From Rhodocyclales bacterium (GTDB taxonomy: Bacteria; Pseudomonadota; Gammaproteobacteria; Burkholderiales; Rhodocyclaceae): DNA of 64,000 bases. The notes beneath the pieces are model-generated. The model had not been told where the DNA came from and searched no databases. It was given only the letters and a program-made list of their open reading frames with translations. The stretch is from positions 62,001 to 126,000 of the forward strand of contig JACPEH010000016.1 in assembly GCA_016183655.1 (NCBI GenBank), written 5' to 3'. The position numbers and the translations under genes are program-made. Numbering within the stretch: position 1 is the first letter of the stretch; each line of letters opens with the position of its first letter. Positions 37,793 through 50,415 of the stretch are shown here, in pieces.

Positions 37793-38146
37793 CTAGATCA
37801 GCACCTGCCGCGTCTCCGCCAGATACCTGTAGATCGCCTCCTCCGTGCGCGGGTCGGTCATTACCGCGGGGGATTTCCCGTTCGGGCATACGAGCCGGGG
37901 CGTGGTGCCGAACAGGCGGCAGATCAGCGGGCGTTCGAGGTAGGCTTCGCAGCCGTTCTTGCCGAGGTAGGGGCAGGCCCATTCGGCAAGCGCCGCTGCC
38001 CGCTGCTGCGGGCTTCTCGGGGGAAGCTGCGCCGCTTCCTCGCTGGAGGCGGTGACCGGGCCGCAGCAGTCGTGGCAACCCGGCGTGCACTCGAACTGAG
38101 GGATGTGCCGTCGAAAAAAACGAATTTTCTGGCTGTTTTGCGTCAT
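37793..38146 (-). CDS. YkgJ-family cysteine cluster protein
   Basis: Protein of 117 residues with Cys groups CTPGCHDCCG near the N-terminus and ACPYLGKNGCEAY, LICRLFG, LVCPNGK later, the usual pattern of YkgJ/UPF0153 proteins, which probably bind zinc or an Fe-S cluster. I use ATG 38146 (MTQNSQKIRFF); the frame open from 38380 runs antisense through the arfB start. Divergent from arfB over about 130 bp. Base composition returns to the core level here. Confidence 0.85.
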   Translation of the reverse strand: MTQNSQKIRFFRRHIPQFECTPGCHDCCGPVTASSEEAAQLPPRSPQQRAAALAEWACPYLGKNGCEAYLERPLICRLFGTTPRLVCPNGKSPAVMTDPRTEEAIYRYLAETRQVLI

Positions 38147-38275
38147 GCTTCCCTGCCGGCCGACGGCCTCCGATCGCGAGTGCGCAGTCTCACGGCCTGG
38201 CGCCGGGTCGTCAACCGGCTTGTTCAACGCTGCTGCCGCGTGCCGGCGGATTATTTGCAGGACCCGCAACCCTTT

Positions 38276-38689
38276 ATGCCTCGCCGACTTACGATCCCGC
38301 TCGACGATGTCGAGATTTCCGCCATCCGTGCGCAGGGCGCCGGGGGGCAGAACGTCAACAAGGTGTCGAACGCCGTTCACCTGCGTTTCGACATCAAGGC
38401 ATCATCGTTGCCGGAAGCCGTGCGCGAGCGTCTCCTGGCGCTCGGCGACCAGCGGATCAGCAAGGACGGCGTGATCATCATCAAGGCGCAGGAGTTTCGC
38501 AGCCTGGAGGGCAATCGCGAGGAAGCGCTCCGGCGCCTGCAGGAGATGGTCGATCGCGCCGCCGTCGTGCCCAGGAAGCGGCGGGCGACGAAGCCCACCC
38601 GCTCCTCCGTGGCGAAGCGCCTGGAAGGGAAGACCCGGCGCTCCGGCGTGAAGGCCGGGCGGCGGAAAGTAAGCAAGGCAGGCGAATGA
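38276..38689 (+). CDS. arfB: Alternative ribosome-rescue factor ArfB (YaeJ)
   Basis: Peptidyl-tRNA hydrolase that frees ribosomes stalled on mRNAs without a stop codon. The 137-residue protein has the catalytic GAGGQNVNKVSNAV (GGQ motif) and a long basic C-terminal tail (RKRRATKPTRSS, KAGRRKVSKAG) that enters the empty mRNA channel. Start at ATG 38276, since homologues begin close to LTIPLDDVEISAIRAQG. The foldback repeat begins 2 bp after the stop. Confidence 0.93.
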   Translation: MPRRLTIPLDDVEISAIRAQGAGGQNVNKVSNAVHLRFDIKASSLPEAVRERLLALGDQRISKDGVIIIKAQEFRSLEGNREEALRRLQEMVDRAAVVPRKRRATKPTRSSVAKRLEGKTRRSGVKAGRRKVSKAGE

Positions 38690-38690
38690 A

Positions 38691-38874
38691 CCTAAAAACC
38701 GCACAGTTGGCGCCCGTTCATGGTTCGATACGCCTTGCTCCGCAAGGCTACTCACCACGAACGGGGAGTCACCCAGCGGATGAAGCTCCGTTCGCCCTTA
38801 GTAGCCCACGCAGTGGGCGTATCGAAGCCTGTCCTGAGCATGTCGAAGGGGGCTTGGCCACGTCCAACTGCGGT
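38691..38874 (-). repeat. Foldback dispersed repeat, copy 2 (inverted)
   Basis: Begins CCTAAAAACCGCACAGTTGG and ends CGTCCAACTGCGG, so it is in opposite orientation to copies 1 and 3. It contains the extra block matching CTTCGACAAGCTCAGGACAG of copy 3 (here with CATGTCGA) and the same internal stem (GTTCGATACGCC / GGGCGTATCGAA). It starts 2 bp after arfB, where it could serve as a transcript end. Confidence 0.87.
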
Positions 38875-38918
38875 GTCCAGGATCAACCGAACCCCGCCAA
38901 TCCGACGACGACTGACCG

Positions 38919-39152
38919 ATGACCAACATTCAACAAAACAATCCCCTCCACGGCGTGACGCTGGAAAAGCTGCTGAACGAGCTGGTGGCGTTCTATGGCT
39001 GGCAGGCGCTGGGGAAGCAGATCGACATCCGCTGCTTCACGCAGGACCCGAGCATTGCGTCGAGCCTCAAGTTTCTCCGCCGCACGCCGTGGGCGCGGGA
39101 GCGTGTGGAATCGCTCTATCTCGACATGCTGCGGCAGGCCGCCAAGCCTTAG
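38919..39152 (+). CDS. VF530-family (DUF2132) small protein
   Basis: Protein of 77 residues matching the VF530 family almost over its full length: [53 protein letters not shown]. The family is thought to bind DNA; no precise role is known. Its TAG stop (39150-39152) is the first three bases of the terminal inverted repeat of the element that follows. Confidence 0.92.
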   Translation: MTNIQQNNPLHGVTLEKLLNELVAFYGWQALGKQIDIRCFTQDPSIASSLKFLRRTPWARERVESLYLDMLRQAAKP

Positions 39153-39323
39153 TAGTCAGTCATGTTGGAACGGATGGATAGGTTCGTCATTCCGGCGAAT
39201 GCCGGAATCCAGGAAAACCCCGCAAACACTTGCCACCAACGTACGAGCCTACCACCTGGATTCCGGGTCAAGCCCGGAATGACGGGGGGTTACATCAACC
39301 GGATTCGAGTTGACTGACTACTA
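39150..39323. repeat. 174-bp element with perfect 13-bp terminal inverted repeats
   Basis: TAGTAGTCAGTCA (39150-39162) and its exact complement TGACTGACTACTA (39311-39323) bound two facing REP-like palindromes: GTCATTCCGGCGAATGCC with GGAATCCAG (39186-39212) and CTGGATTCCGGGTCAAGCCC with GGAATGACGG (39256-39285). The whole element is an imperfect inverted repeat. Both convergent genes end with a TAG lying inside these ends. It could be a non-autonomous mobile element or a symmetrical two-way terminator. Confidence 0.8.
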
Positions 39324-42300
39324 GCGCCGCAACGCGCGCAGGCGCTGCAGCGCTGCGGCGTAGTCGTAGGCTTCGATGGCCTGTTCGAGCGCGACGAACT
39401 CGACACCGAAGGCCTGCTGCAGTACGGCGGCGGACTCGGCAAAGGCGCGGTTGGCCAGGGCGTCGTCGCGGGCCAGCAGCGTTTCCAGCTGGGCGAGCAG
39501 GGCATCGACGTCCGGCGGCGCGCTGCCGGCGGCTGGGGCTGGCACAGCCGCCTCCGGCAGGGCCGCGCGCAGGGCCGTCGTCAATGCCGAGAGGTGGTGG
39601 TCGACGCCATTCAATGCGGCGTCGATCGCCGTTGCCGGCTGCCCGTCGCGCAGCGCGGCTTCCAGCGCCGCGGCCGCCGCTTCGAGGTCGCGCGCGCCGA
39701 GCGTCGCCGCCACGCCCTTGAGCGTGTGCGCGGCCAGCCGGGCGGCTTCGCCCTCGCCTGCAGCCGACAGTTCCCGCAAGCGGCCGGCGTCGTCGCCGTG
39801 CATCCGGACAAAGCGGCGCAGCAGCTCGGCATAGCGGCCGACGCGGCCGAGCACGGTGCGCAGCCCGGCCGCCGTGTCCAGCCCGGCGATGCCGGCCAGA
39901 TCCTGCAGCACGCCGCCGTCGGCGGAGGCACCCTCCCCTTCGCTTGCGGGGAGCGCCTCGACCGGTACCGGCAGCCAGCGCAGCAGCGTGGCGAACAGCG
40001 CGTCGGGGCTGACCGGTTTGGCGATGAAGTCGTTCATGCCGGCCTCCAGGCAGCGCTGCCGATCGTCGCCGAAGACGTTGGCCGTCATCGCCAGGATCGG
40101 CGTGTCGGCGCCTCCCGACAGCCGGCGGATGCGGCGCGTCGCCTCGATGCCGTCCATCACCGGCATCTGCATGTCCATCAGGATCGCGGCGTAGGCCGTC
40201 GCCTCGGCCATCGCCACCGCTTCGGCGCCGTCGCCGGCGAGGTCGACCGTCAGCCCTACCTCGCGCAGCAGGTCGCCCGCAACCTCCTGGTTGATCGGGT
40301 TGTCCTCGACGACGAGGACGCGGGTGCCGCCCTGCCGGCGCGACGCCCGGGCCAATGCCGCCTCGCTGCGCTCCGCCGCGCGCAGCGGCAGCTCGGCCGG
40401 CAGGTCGTGCAGCAGGCGCACCAGCAGGTCGTTGAGCGACGACAGCGTCGCCGGCTTCACCAGCTGATGCGCAAAACCGACCTCCTCCGCCGACAGGCGA
40501 ACGCCGGGGAGATCGGGCACCACCGCCAGCAGGCGCGGCAATTGCGCGTGCAGCGGCAAGGTGCGGATTTCTTCCGGCACGTTGCGTTGCGCCAGGTCGG
40601 GGGTCTGCCAGTCGAACAGGGCGATGTCGATCGGGGCGCCCTCGCCGTCGGCCAGCGCGATCGCCGCCAGCGCACCTTCAAAACTCACCGCCTCGTCGAC
40701 CTGCATCCCCAGCGTCTGCAGCATCTGCCGCAGCACGGCATGGGCCGCCGGCGAGCCATTGACGAGCAGCGCGCGCCGGCCGCGCAGCGCCGCCGTTCCC
40801 CACTGGCGGGCCGCCCGCGCGCTCTTGCCGAGGCGCGCCGTGACCCAGAACAGGCTGCCAACGCCGGGCTTGCTGTCGACCCCGACTTCGCCGCCCATCA
40901 GCCCGGCGAGCAGGCGGTTGATCGACAGGCCGAGGCCGGTGCCGCCGTAGCGGCGCGTGATCGACGCGTCGCCCTGCTCGAAGGACTGGAACAGGCGGGA
41001 GCGGGCTTCCGGCGCGATGCCGATGCCGGTGTCCTCGACCTCGAAACGCACCAGCAGGTCGCTGTCGCTCGACTCGACGATGCGCGCACGCAGCGTGATC
41101 GATCCCCGCTCGGTGAACTTGACGGCGTTGCCGGCGTAGTTGAGCAACGTCTGCCGCAGGCGCGTCGCGTCGCCCAGCAGGTGCGGCGACGCGGCCAGCG
41201 CCGGCTCGATGTCGATCACCAGTTCCAGGCCGTGCGTCTGCGCGCGCTCGGCAACCAGCGCGGCGACGTTCTCGATCACCTGCGTCAGGTCGAACTCGGC
41301 GATCTCCAGCGAGAGCTTGCCGGCCTCGATCTTCGACAAGTCGAGAATGTCGTTTATCAGCGACAACAGGTGGTGGGTGGCGTCGACGATCTTGTCCAGC
41401 CGCTCGCGCTGCTCCGGATCGACGACATGCCGTTGCAGCAGGTGGGTGAGCCCGACGATGGCGTTCATCGGCGTGCGGATCTCGTGACTCATGTTGGCAA
41501 GGAAAACGCTTTTCGCCTGGTTGGCCGCTTCCGCCTGCTGCCGCGCCTCGACCAGCTCGGCCGTGCGCCGCGTCACCAGGTCTTCCAGGTGATGCCGGTA
41601 TTCGTCGAGTTCCTCGCCGATGTGCTTGCGCTCGGTGATGTCTTCCTTGACCGCGACGTAGTGGGTGATCGTTCCGTCCGGCTGGCGCAGCGGCGCGATG
41701 ATCGCGAACTCGACGTACTCGCTGCCGTCCCGGCGCCGGTTGATCAGCTCGCCCTTCCATTCGCGGCCGTGCGTCAGCGCATCCCACAGCGCGGTGAAAT
41801 TCTCCACCGGCGTCCGGCCGGAATTGAGCAGGCGGGGATTGCGGCCGGCGACTTCCTCGCGGCTGTAGCCGGTAACGCGGACGAAGGCCTCGTTCACGTA
41901 TTCGATCTCGGGAACGACGTTGGTAATGACGATGCTGTTCGGGCTCTGCTCGATGGCCAGCGAGAGCTTGCGCAACTGCTCCTCGGCCGCCTTGCGTTCG
42001 GAGATGTCGCGCACCATCGACAGCACGCGCGGCTGCTTGCCGATGTGCGCGAAGCGCAGGCTGACCTCGACCCAGAACAGCCGGCCATCGCGCGTCCGTA
42101 CCCGCCAGTCGAAGGTATGCCGGCCCTTGGTGCGCACCGCATCGATCATGTCGCCGGCGCCGAGCCGCGAATGAGGCGGCAAGCCGGCGCCGAGGTCCGC
42201 GAACTCCAGCTGCACCGCCTCTGCGCGCGAATAGCCGAACATTTCGCACATGCGGCGATTGACGTCGAGGACGTGCCCGTTGTCGGCATCGTGAATCAGG

Positions 42301-43412
42301 ATGGCGTCGCTGACGTTGTCGTAGATTTCCCGGAAACGGCTCTCGCTTTCGCGCAACGAGGCCAGCGACGCCTCCGACTGCCGGCGCGCGGCGAGCGCGT
42401 CCTCCATCAGATTCAGTGCCGCCAGGCGCGCCTCGCGCTGCGCCTCGACGCGCGCTGCCGCCTGCTGTTTCACTTCCTCGGCGGCAGCCTCGGCGGCCTG
42501 GCGGGCGGCCCGCATCTCCTCGTAGAGCTGCAGGTTGTCGAGCCCGACCGCCATCGCCTTGGCCACTGCCTGCTGCAGCTCCAGCTCCTCGTCGCTCGCC
42601 CGGTGCCGGGTCGCCCAGTAGCAGCCGATGGCGCCGGCCGGGTTGTCGCGCCCGATCGGAACCATGCACAGGCTCTTGACGAAGGTCGGGCGGTAGGCCT
42701 CATGGGGAATTCGCGGGTCGGCGTAGATGTCCTCGATCACCACCGATTCGCCATGCAGCATCGCCCAGCCGGAGATGCAGGATTCCAGCGGGAAACGCTG
42801 CCCCTTCCACAGCGGACCGATGGCGTCCTCGTCCACGTAGTGGCAGTCACCGTGGTCACGCATCACCAGCGTGACGCCGTCGGCGCCGGTGAGGTCGCGC
42901 AACGCATGGCGGACGATGGCCATCAGGCCGGCGAGATCGCGCACGCCGGCGACATCCTCGACGATGCCGGTCAGCCGACGCAGGCGCTCGGCGCTGCGGA
43001 CGGCCAGTTCCTGGCTGCGACGCTGCTCATCGAGCGCCGCTTCCAGCTGCTGCCGGCGTTCGCTTTCGTTCCGCCGCGCGCGATGCAGCGCACCACTGAA
43101 CAGGCTCAACAGCGCCCCGTTGGCAACCAGCAGCAGCCATTGGGCGATGTCGTGGCCGGCGGCGAGGGCGAAGCTGCCGACCGGCGGGACCAGGAAAAAC
43201 GCCGTCAGTACGGCCGTCACCAGTGTCGCGACGAGGCCCGGGCCAAGTCCGGCAAGCAGCGCGACACCGATGATCGGCAGCATGAACAGCACCAGCAGCG
43301 GACGGTCGCCGAAGGCAACCGGAAGCTTGTAACGGATGGACAGCGCCAGCAGCGGCAGCACGATGGCCAGAGCATAGGCGCCGAGGCGGTCGCGCAGGTC
43401 GGCGCGGATCAT
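39321..43412 (-). CDS. Hybrid histidine kinase (membrane, GAF, PAS-PAS, HK, REC-REC, HPt)
   Basis: Sensor kinase of 1363 residues. DUF4118-like membrane region (1-115), GAF at about 150-305, coiled coil, two PAS domains (about 355-600), HisKA with His 643 ([14 protein letters not shown]), HATPase_c (about 745-860), a degenerate receiver (875-990), an intact receiver with Asp 1080 ([18 protein letters not shown]), and an HPt domain with His 1229 ([10 protein letters not shown]). All phosphorelay residues are present except in the first receiver. ATG 43412 overlaps the upstream PAS-sensor stop by 4 bp. The phosphate probably ends on a response regulator elsewhere, or on the receivers of the EAL protein in the same operon (inference). 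Confidence 0.9.
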   Translation of the reverse strand: MIRADLRDRLGAYALAIVLPLLALSIRYKLPVAFGDRPLLVLFMLPIIGVALLAGLGPGLVATLVTAVLTAFFLVPPVGSFALAAGHDIAQWLLLVANGALLSLFSGALHRARRNESERRQQLEAALDEQRRSQELAVRSAERLRRLTGIVEDVAGVRDLAGLMAIVRHALRDLTGADGVTLVMRDHGDCHYVDEDAIGPLWKGQRFPLESCISGWAMLHGESVVIEDIYADPRIPHEAYRPTFVKSLCMVPIGRDNPAGAIGCYWATRHRASDEELELQQAVAKAMAVGLDNLQLYEEMRAARQAAEAAAEEVKQQAAARVEAQREARLAALNLMEDALAARRQSEASLASLRESESRFREIYDNVSDAILIHDADNGHVLDVNRRMCEMFGYSRAEAVQLEFADLGAGLPPHSRLGAGDMIDAVRTKGRHTFDWRVRTRDGRLFWVEVSLRFAHIGKQPRVLSMVRDISERKAAEEQLRKLSLAIEQSPNSIVITNVVPEIEYVNEAFVRVTGYSREEVAGRNPRLLNSGRTPVENFTALWDALTHGREWKGELINRRRDGSEYVEFAIIAPLRQPDGTITHYVAVKEDITERKHIGEELDEYRHHLEDLVTRRTAELVEARQQAEAANQAKSVFLANMSHEIRTPMNAIVGLTHLLQRHVVDPEQRERLDKIVDATHHLLSLINDILDLSKIEAGKLSLEIAEFDLTQVIENVAALVAERAQTHGLELVIDIEPALAASPHLLGDATRLRQTLLNYAGNAVKFTERGSITLRARIVESSDSDLLVRFEVEDTGIGIAPEARSRLFQSFEQGDASITRRYGGTGLGLSINRLLAGLMGGEVGVDSKPGVGSLFWVTARLGKSARAARQWGTAALRGRRALLVNGSPAAHAVLRQMLQTLGMQVDEAVSFEGALAAIALADGEGAPIDIALFDWQTPDLAQRNVPEEIRTLPLHAQLPRLLAVVPDLPGVRLSAEEVGFAHQLVKPATLSSLNDLLVRLLHDLPAELPLRAAERSEAALARASRRQGGTRVLVVEDNPINQEVAGDLLREVGLTVDLAGDGAEAVAMAEATAYAAILMDMQMPVMDGIEATRRIRRLSGGADTPILAMTANVFGDDRQRCLEAGMNDFIAKPVSPDALFATLLRWLPVPVEALPASEGEGASADGGVLQDLAGIAGLDTAAGLRTVLGRVGRYAELLRRFVRMHGDDAGRLRELSAAGEGEAARLAAHTLKGVAATLGARDLEAAAAALEAALRDGQPATAIDAALNGVDHHLSALTTALRAALPEAAVPAPAAGSAPPDVDALLAQLETLLARDDALANRAFAESAAVLQQAFGVEFVALEQAIEAYDYAAALQRLRALRR

Positions 43413-45666
43413 TCCGGCCCTCCGCCGGTGGAGCTATCGAGCTGCGCAAGATCATGGGGCGGCTCACGCCCCAGTTCGAACGACAGCTCGTTGATCCGCC
43501 GCTTGAGCGCGATCATGTCCAGCTCGCGCCCGACCATGGCCCGGTTGAAGCGCTCCAGCTCTGCGTTGCGGGCGGCCAGCTCGTCGGCCTGCCGGCGGCG
43601 GGCATCCTCCGCCTGCCGGCGGTCGCTGATGTCCTCGCCGGAGCTGAGGATGCCGACGATCCGCCCCGCGTCGTCGGTGAGCACGGCGTTGTGCCAGGCC
43701 AGCAGGCGTTCGCGACCGTCGCGGCAGCGCACGGTGTTCTCGAAGTACTCGGCGGCCTGGACATCGCCGGCGATGATCCGGAGAAACATCGGCAGCCCCC
43801 GCTCCAGGCCATCGGGTTGCGGCAGTGCGATCTCGAACCAGTTGTGCCCGAGCAGTTCCGACTCGGCATAACCGAGCAAGTCGCAGCCGAAGCGATTGAC
43901 CATCGTCACCCGGCCGCTGTCGTCGAGCGCCACCATCAGCGTCTGCACCGTGTCGAGGTAGCGCTGGTTCAGGTCGCGCTCCTTGCGCAGTGCCGTTTCC
44001 GTCTGCGCCAGCTTGGTGATGTCGCGGGAGACGCCGAAGAGGCCGAACACCTGTCCGTCGGCGTTGCGCAGCGGCCCCTTGGTGGCCAGGAAGACGGCCT
44101 TGCCGTCGGCAGTATCGAGCGTTTCCAGGAAGGTGGCGGTCGCCTCGGCGGACATTGCCGCCCGGTCGTCGGCCGCCAGCCGCGCCGCCTGCTCGGCGGG
44201 AAAAAGCGCGGTGTCGTCCCGCCCGAGCACCTGTTCCGGGGTCTTTCCGGTCAGGCGCGCAGCTTCCTTGTTGAACAGCAGATAACGGCCCGCCGTGTCC
44301 TTGGCGTAAATGGCGTCGGTCGAACCGTTGGCAATCGCTTCGAGCAACTGCAGCGCCTGCAGCTTGTCGGCCTGCTCCCGGCGCTGCGCCTGCGCGTGCA
44401 GCAACTCGCGCCGCTGGAAATACAGCAGGCCGAGCATCATCGCGGCGAACCACGTCAGCAGGCCGGAAAAGCCGATCCACATGCTTTCCTTGCGCGCACC
44501 GCTGAAGCTCTCGTCGCGGTCGACCTTGGCCACCAGCCACCACGAGGTGCCGGCGATCGGCCGCACCACGCCGAGCGCCGGCACGTCGCGATAGTCGACG
44601 CCTTCGAGCAGCGTGCCGGGCCGGAGGCCCGGGGCAAGCGCCTGGACGCCGAGCACCGACTGTGCGCTGAGCGGCCGGCGCTTGTTCAGCGCGGTGTTCT
44701 TTTCATGGCGCAGTTCGTTGAGGAAGAGAATGCTGTCGCCCTCCTGCCGGAACAACATGATCTCGGCACTGGCACTGGGGGTCGGCCAAGACTGCAGGAA
44801 GGGGTAGAGCGACGCTTCGACATCGATGCGCAGGACGATGGCGACCGGCTCGGCCGCGGCCTCCGGTGCCGGCGACAGCGGCACCACGATGTCGAAATGC
44901 ACGTGCTCATGGCCAGGCTGCTCGACCCGGAACAGGTCGGTCATGGCGATCCGGTTCCCGGCCAGGGCTTGCTGCACCGTCGCCTGTAACTCGCGCTCCA
45001 CGTCGTGCATCGGTGCCCCCGCAACCAGCAGGATTTCGCCGCGGGCGTCGGCGATGGCGACGCTGCCGTAGCGCATCGCCGAACGATAGGCCTCCAGCCG
45101 GGCGAGCAGCTTCTGCCGCGCGCGCGCATCGCCGCCCTTGCGCCACGCTCCGCCGGCCTCGCCGAACAACAGCGCGCTGCGCACGGCCTCGGCATCGCGA
45201 CTGCGCTCGGCGAGCCACTCCTCGATCTGGCTGGCCTTCAACTCGGCGACCGAACGCAGGAACGCCCCCTGATGGGCGCGATGCTGCTGCCAGTTCTGCA
45301 CCATGCCGCCGCCGGCGAGCGCCAGGAAGACCAGCGAGAACAGCACGACGCTGCCGGGCAGTCCGCGCCGGGTCGATTGCGCCGGCGCGCCGGCTGCGTC
45401 ACCCGCCGCGCCGCCCCCGTGCTGACGCCAAGCCAGGCGCAGCACCAGGAAGAACAGCAGCACCGAGGTGACGGCGACGAACAGCAGGCCCTTCAGCGTC
45501 CCGGCAGCGCGGAGGCTGTCGATGTCTTCGAACAGCCAGCCGAGCACGCGGTCGGAAAGCAGGATCCAGGCAGCCGCGAAAAACGCATAGAGCGAGACGA
45601 CCCGCAGGATCGAGCGCAGCGTGTCGGGGGGCAGCGCACGCGTTTGGGCGATCGCCTGCGGCAGTT

Positions 45667-45670
<4 letters not shown>
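43409..45670 (-). CDS. Membrane PAS sensor protein without output domain
   Basis: Protein of 753 residues. Hydrophobic helices at about 25-42 and 60-82, a third near 108-125, a large periplasmic domain (about 130-385) of the CHASE/dCache kind, a fourth helix at about 388-410, two PAS domains (about 430-560 and 565-700), then a coiled coil ([19 protein letters not shown]). No kinase, GGDEF or EAL domain follows; the frame stops overlapping the ATG of the hybrid kinase by 4 bp. It probably works as a sensory subunit of that kinase through coiled-coil contact. Confidence 0.82.
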
Positions 45671-48219
<2,549 letters not shown>

Positions 48220-48382
48220 GATGATCTTAGGCGTTGGAAATAGGCCCTGCTCGGCGATGATTCTACACGCCTATAAACCAGGGGGATAATCGGCAGGCGC
48301 CGCGGCATCCCTTGCTTTTCCGGCCGATCGCAGCCGCTTCGCGGGCCGGGTTGACGGGCGGAGCGGATCGTCCCGTTAGCCG

Positions 48383-48886
48383 CTACAAAACCAGCGGCCG
48401 GTCCGGCAGCTCGTTCGGATTTTCCGCCCCGGGCGGGAAGTGCGCGACCAGCGCCGCCGTGATCTCGCCGATCGCGGCGAGGGCGCCGGCCTCGAAGCGG
48501 CCGTCGCGGAAGGCCGCCTGCAGGCGGCCGCAGACCGCATCCCAGAAGGCCTGGCCGACACGGGCATGGACGCCGCGGTCGGCGACGATCTCGACCTGGT
48601 GGTCGAGCAGTTGCACGTAGATCAGCACGCCGCTGTTGGCCTCGGTGTCCCACACGCGGAGCTGCGCGAACAGTTCGACCGCCCGTTCGCGCGCGCTGCG
48701 GCCGGCGAGCAGGTGCGTCGGCGGCAAGCCGCCCTCGACGACGAAGCGCAGTTCGCCGGTATGTTGCTGCTCGGAAGCGGCGATCGCCGCCTCGATCGCC
48801 GCCCGCGTCGCCTTCGGGAACGGGCGCAGCGCCCACCATTGGGGAAGCAGCGTGTGTTTGAGGAAACGCATCAGTGCCGTCATCAC
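48383..48886 (-). CDS. TPM-domain protein, cytosolic/C-terminal type
   Basis: Protein of 167 residues with a TPM-type domain: ASEQQHTGELRFVVEG, RAVELFAQLRVWDTEANSGV, LIYVQLLDHQVEIVADRGVH. No signal peptide. It overlaps the upstream YgcG-type gene by 4 bp and completes a common TPM-TPM-LemA arrangement. Function not established; the family may act in membrane protein or photosystem quality control in other bacteria. Confidence 0.83.
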   Translation of the reverse strand: MMTALMRFLKHTLLPQWWALRPFPKATRAAIEAAIAASEQQHTGELRFVVEGGLPPTHLLAGRSARERAVELFAQLRVWDTEANSGVLIYVQLLDHQVEIVADRGVHARVGQAFWDAVCGRLQAAFRDGRFEAGALAAIGEITAALVAHFPPGAENPNELPDRPLVL

Positions 48887-49740
48887 CAGTCCCCCGAAGC
48901 GCCGCCGCCGCCGAAACCACCGCCGCCGCCGGAGAAGCCGCCAAAACCGCCGCCGCCGGAACCACCGCTCCAGCCGCCCCAGCCGCCCCCTCGGCCGCCG
49001 GAAAACAGCGCGACAACAAAGACGATGATGCCGGCGGCGATGGCGATGAACAGCGAGGAAACGACGACCATGACGATGAAGCCGGCGATGCCGCCGACGA
49101 TGGCGGCGCCGAGGAAACGGCCGAAGATCGCGCGCAGGATGCCGGCGACGACGGTGGCGAGCACCAGGCCGATGATCAGGATGTCCTCGAAGTCGAAGCC
49201 ATCGCCGCCCGCCTTGCCGGCCGAGGCGCCGCCGGCGGCAGCCTTCGGCGGTGGCAGCGGCTCGCCGCCGACCACCGCGATGATCCGTTCGACGCCGGCG
49301 TCGATGCCTTCGTAGTAGCGCCGCTCGCGGAACTGCGGGGTGATCGTCTCGGCGATGATGCGCTTGGCGGTGGCGTCGTTGAGCGCGCCTTCCAGCCCGT
49401 AGCCGACCTCGATGCGCAGCTTGCGGTCCTGCTTGGCGATGAGCAGCAGCGCGCCGTCATCGACGCCCTTGCGGCCGAGCTTCCACTGCTCGGCGACGCG
49501 GATCGCGTATGGCTCGATGGCTTCGGGCTGCGTCGTCGGCACCAGCAGCACGGCGATCTGCACGCCCTTCTCCTGTTCGAAGGCGGCGAGTTTGGCGTCG
49601 AGCCGGCTGCGCTGCTCGGCGGAGAGCGTCCCGGTGAGGTCGGTGACGCGCGCCGTCAGCACCGGCACCAGCTGCAGGTCCTCGGCGCCGGCGACGGCAA
49701 CCCAGCCGGCGAGCAGCAGCGCGGCGACGGCGCGGAGCAT
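48883..49740 (-). CDS. YgcG-family secreted TPM protein with glycine-rich tail
   Basis: Protein of 285 residues: signal peptide at 1-19, TPM domain at about 25-160 (VTDLTGTLSAEQRSRLDAKL, GVQIAVLLVPTTQPEAIEPY, RKLRIEVGYGLEGALND), linker, two TM helices at about 187-240, and a C-terminal tail of Gly, Ser, Trp and Phe (GGWGGWSGGSGGGGFGGF). The gene starts 9 bp after lemA ends, and such proteins usually occur beside LemA. No catalytic role is assigned. Confidence 0.88.
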   Translation of the reverse strand: MLRAVAALLLAGWVAVAGAEDLQLVPVLTARVTDLTGTLSAEQRSRLDAKLAAFEQEKGVQIAVLLVPTTQPEAIEPYAIRVAEQWKLGRKGVDDGALLLIAKQDRKLRIEVGYGLEGALNDATAKRIIAETITPQFRERRYYEGIDAGVERIIAVVGGEPLPPPKAAAGGASAGKAGGDGFDFEDILIIGLVLATVVAGILRAIFGRFLGAAIVGGIAGFIVMVVVSSLFIAIAAGIIVFVVALFSGGRGGGWGGWSGGSGGGGFGGFSGGGGGFGGGGASGDW

Positions 49741-49749
49741 GGGTGGGGC

Positions 49750-50340
49750 TTACTTGCCGAACTCGACCTTGGGCGCGGTCGAGATCGCCTTCTCGTTCTC
49801 GACTGCGAAGTTCGGCTTCACCTCGTAGCCGAAGACCATCGCCGTCAGGTTGTTGGGGAAGGTGCGGACGGCAACGTTGTAGGTCTCGACCGCCTTGATG
49901 TAGCGGTTGCGGGCGACGGTGATGCGGTTCTCGGTGCCTTCGAGCTGCGCCTGCAGGTCGCGGAAGGCGGCGTCGGCCTTCAGGTTCGGGTAGTTCTCGG
50001 CGACCACCAGCAGCCGCGACAGCGCGCTGGTGAGGCCGGCCTGCGCCTGCTGGAACTGGGCGAAGGCCTGCGGGTTGTTGATCAGCTCGGGCGTCGCCTG
50101 GATGCCGCCAACACGGGCGCGCGCCTCGGTGACCTGCGTCAGCACCTCTTTCTCGTGGCTGGCGTAGCCCTTGACGGTATTGACCAGGTTGGGCACCAGG
50201 TCGGCGCGGCGCTGGTACTGGTTGAGCACCTCCGACCAGGCGGCCTTGACCTGTTCGTCGGTGGTCTGGAAGGTGTTGTAGCCGCAGCCGGAGAGCAGCA
50301 CGGCGAACAAGGCGAGGACGGCGAGGAGGCGCAGGCGCAT
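49750..50340 (-). CDS. lemA: LemA family lipoprotein
   Basis: Protein of 196 residues with a lipoprotein signal (LLSGC, Cys 19) and the LemA helical bundle: NTFQTTDEQVKAAWSEVLNQ, RRADLVPNLVNTVKGYASHE, NRYIKAVETYNVAVRTFPNN. It is anchored in a membrane facing the periplasm. First of the lemA-ygcG-TPM operon. Precise role unknown. Confidence 0.94.
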   Translation of the reverse strand: MRLRLLAVLALFAVLLSGCGYNTFQTTDEQVKAAWSEVLNQYQRRADLVPNLVNTVKGYASHEKEVLTQVTEARARVGGIQATPELINNPQAFAQFQQAQAGLTSALSRLLVVAENYPNLKADAAFRDLQAQLEGTENRITVARNRYIKAVETYNVAVRTFPNNLTAMVFGYEVKPNFAVENEKAISTAPKVEFGK

Positions 50341-50415
50341 GGTCTTTACTCCAGGAAAGGATGCCGGACGGATACGGTACCTCAGATGGCGGCCGCCCGG
50401 CGGAATTTCAAGCCG

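Noticed and set aside
37418-37796. Two small plus-strand frames in the A+T-rich stretch
   Set aside because: No ribosome binding site, no family, and one ends in random-looking sequence; kept only as a possible remnant.
38686-39181. Short frames near the foldback repeat beginning MVRYALLRKATHHERG
   Set aside because: They arise from the dispersed repeat and recur in the other copies.
39594-43871. Plus-strand open frame of 1425 codons
   Set aside because: Antisense shadow of the hybrid kinase, whose domains and phosphorelay residues are complete.
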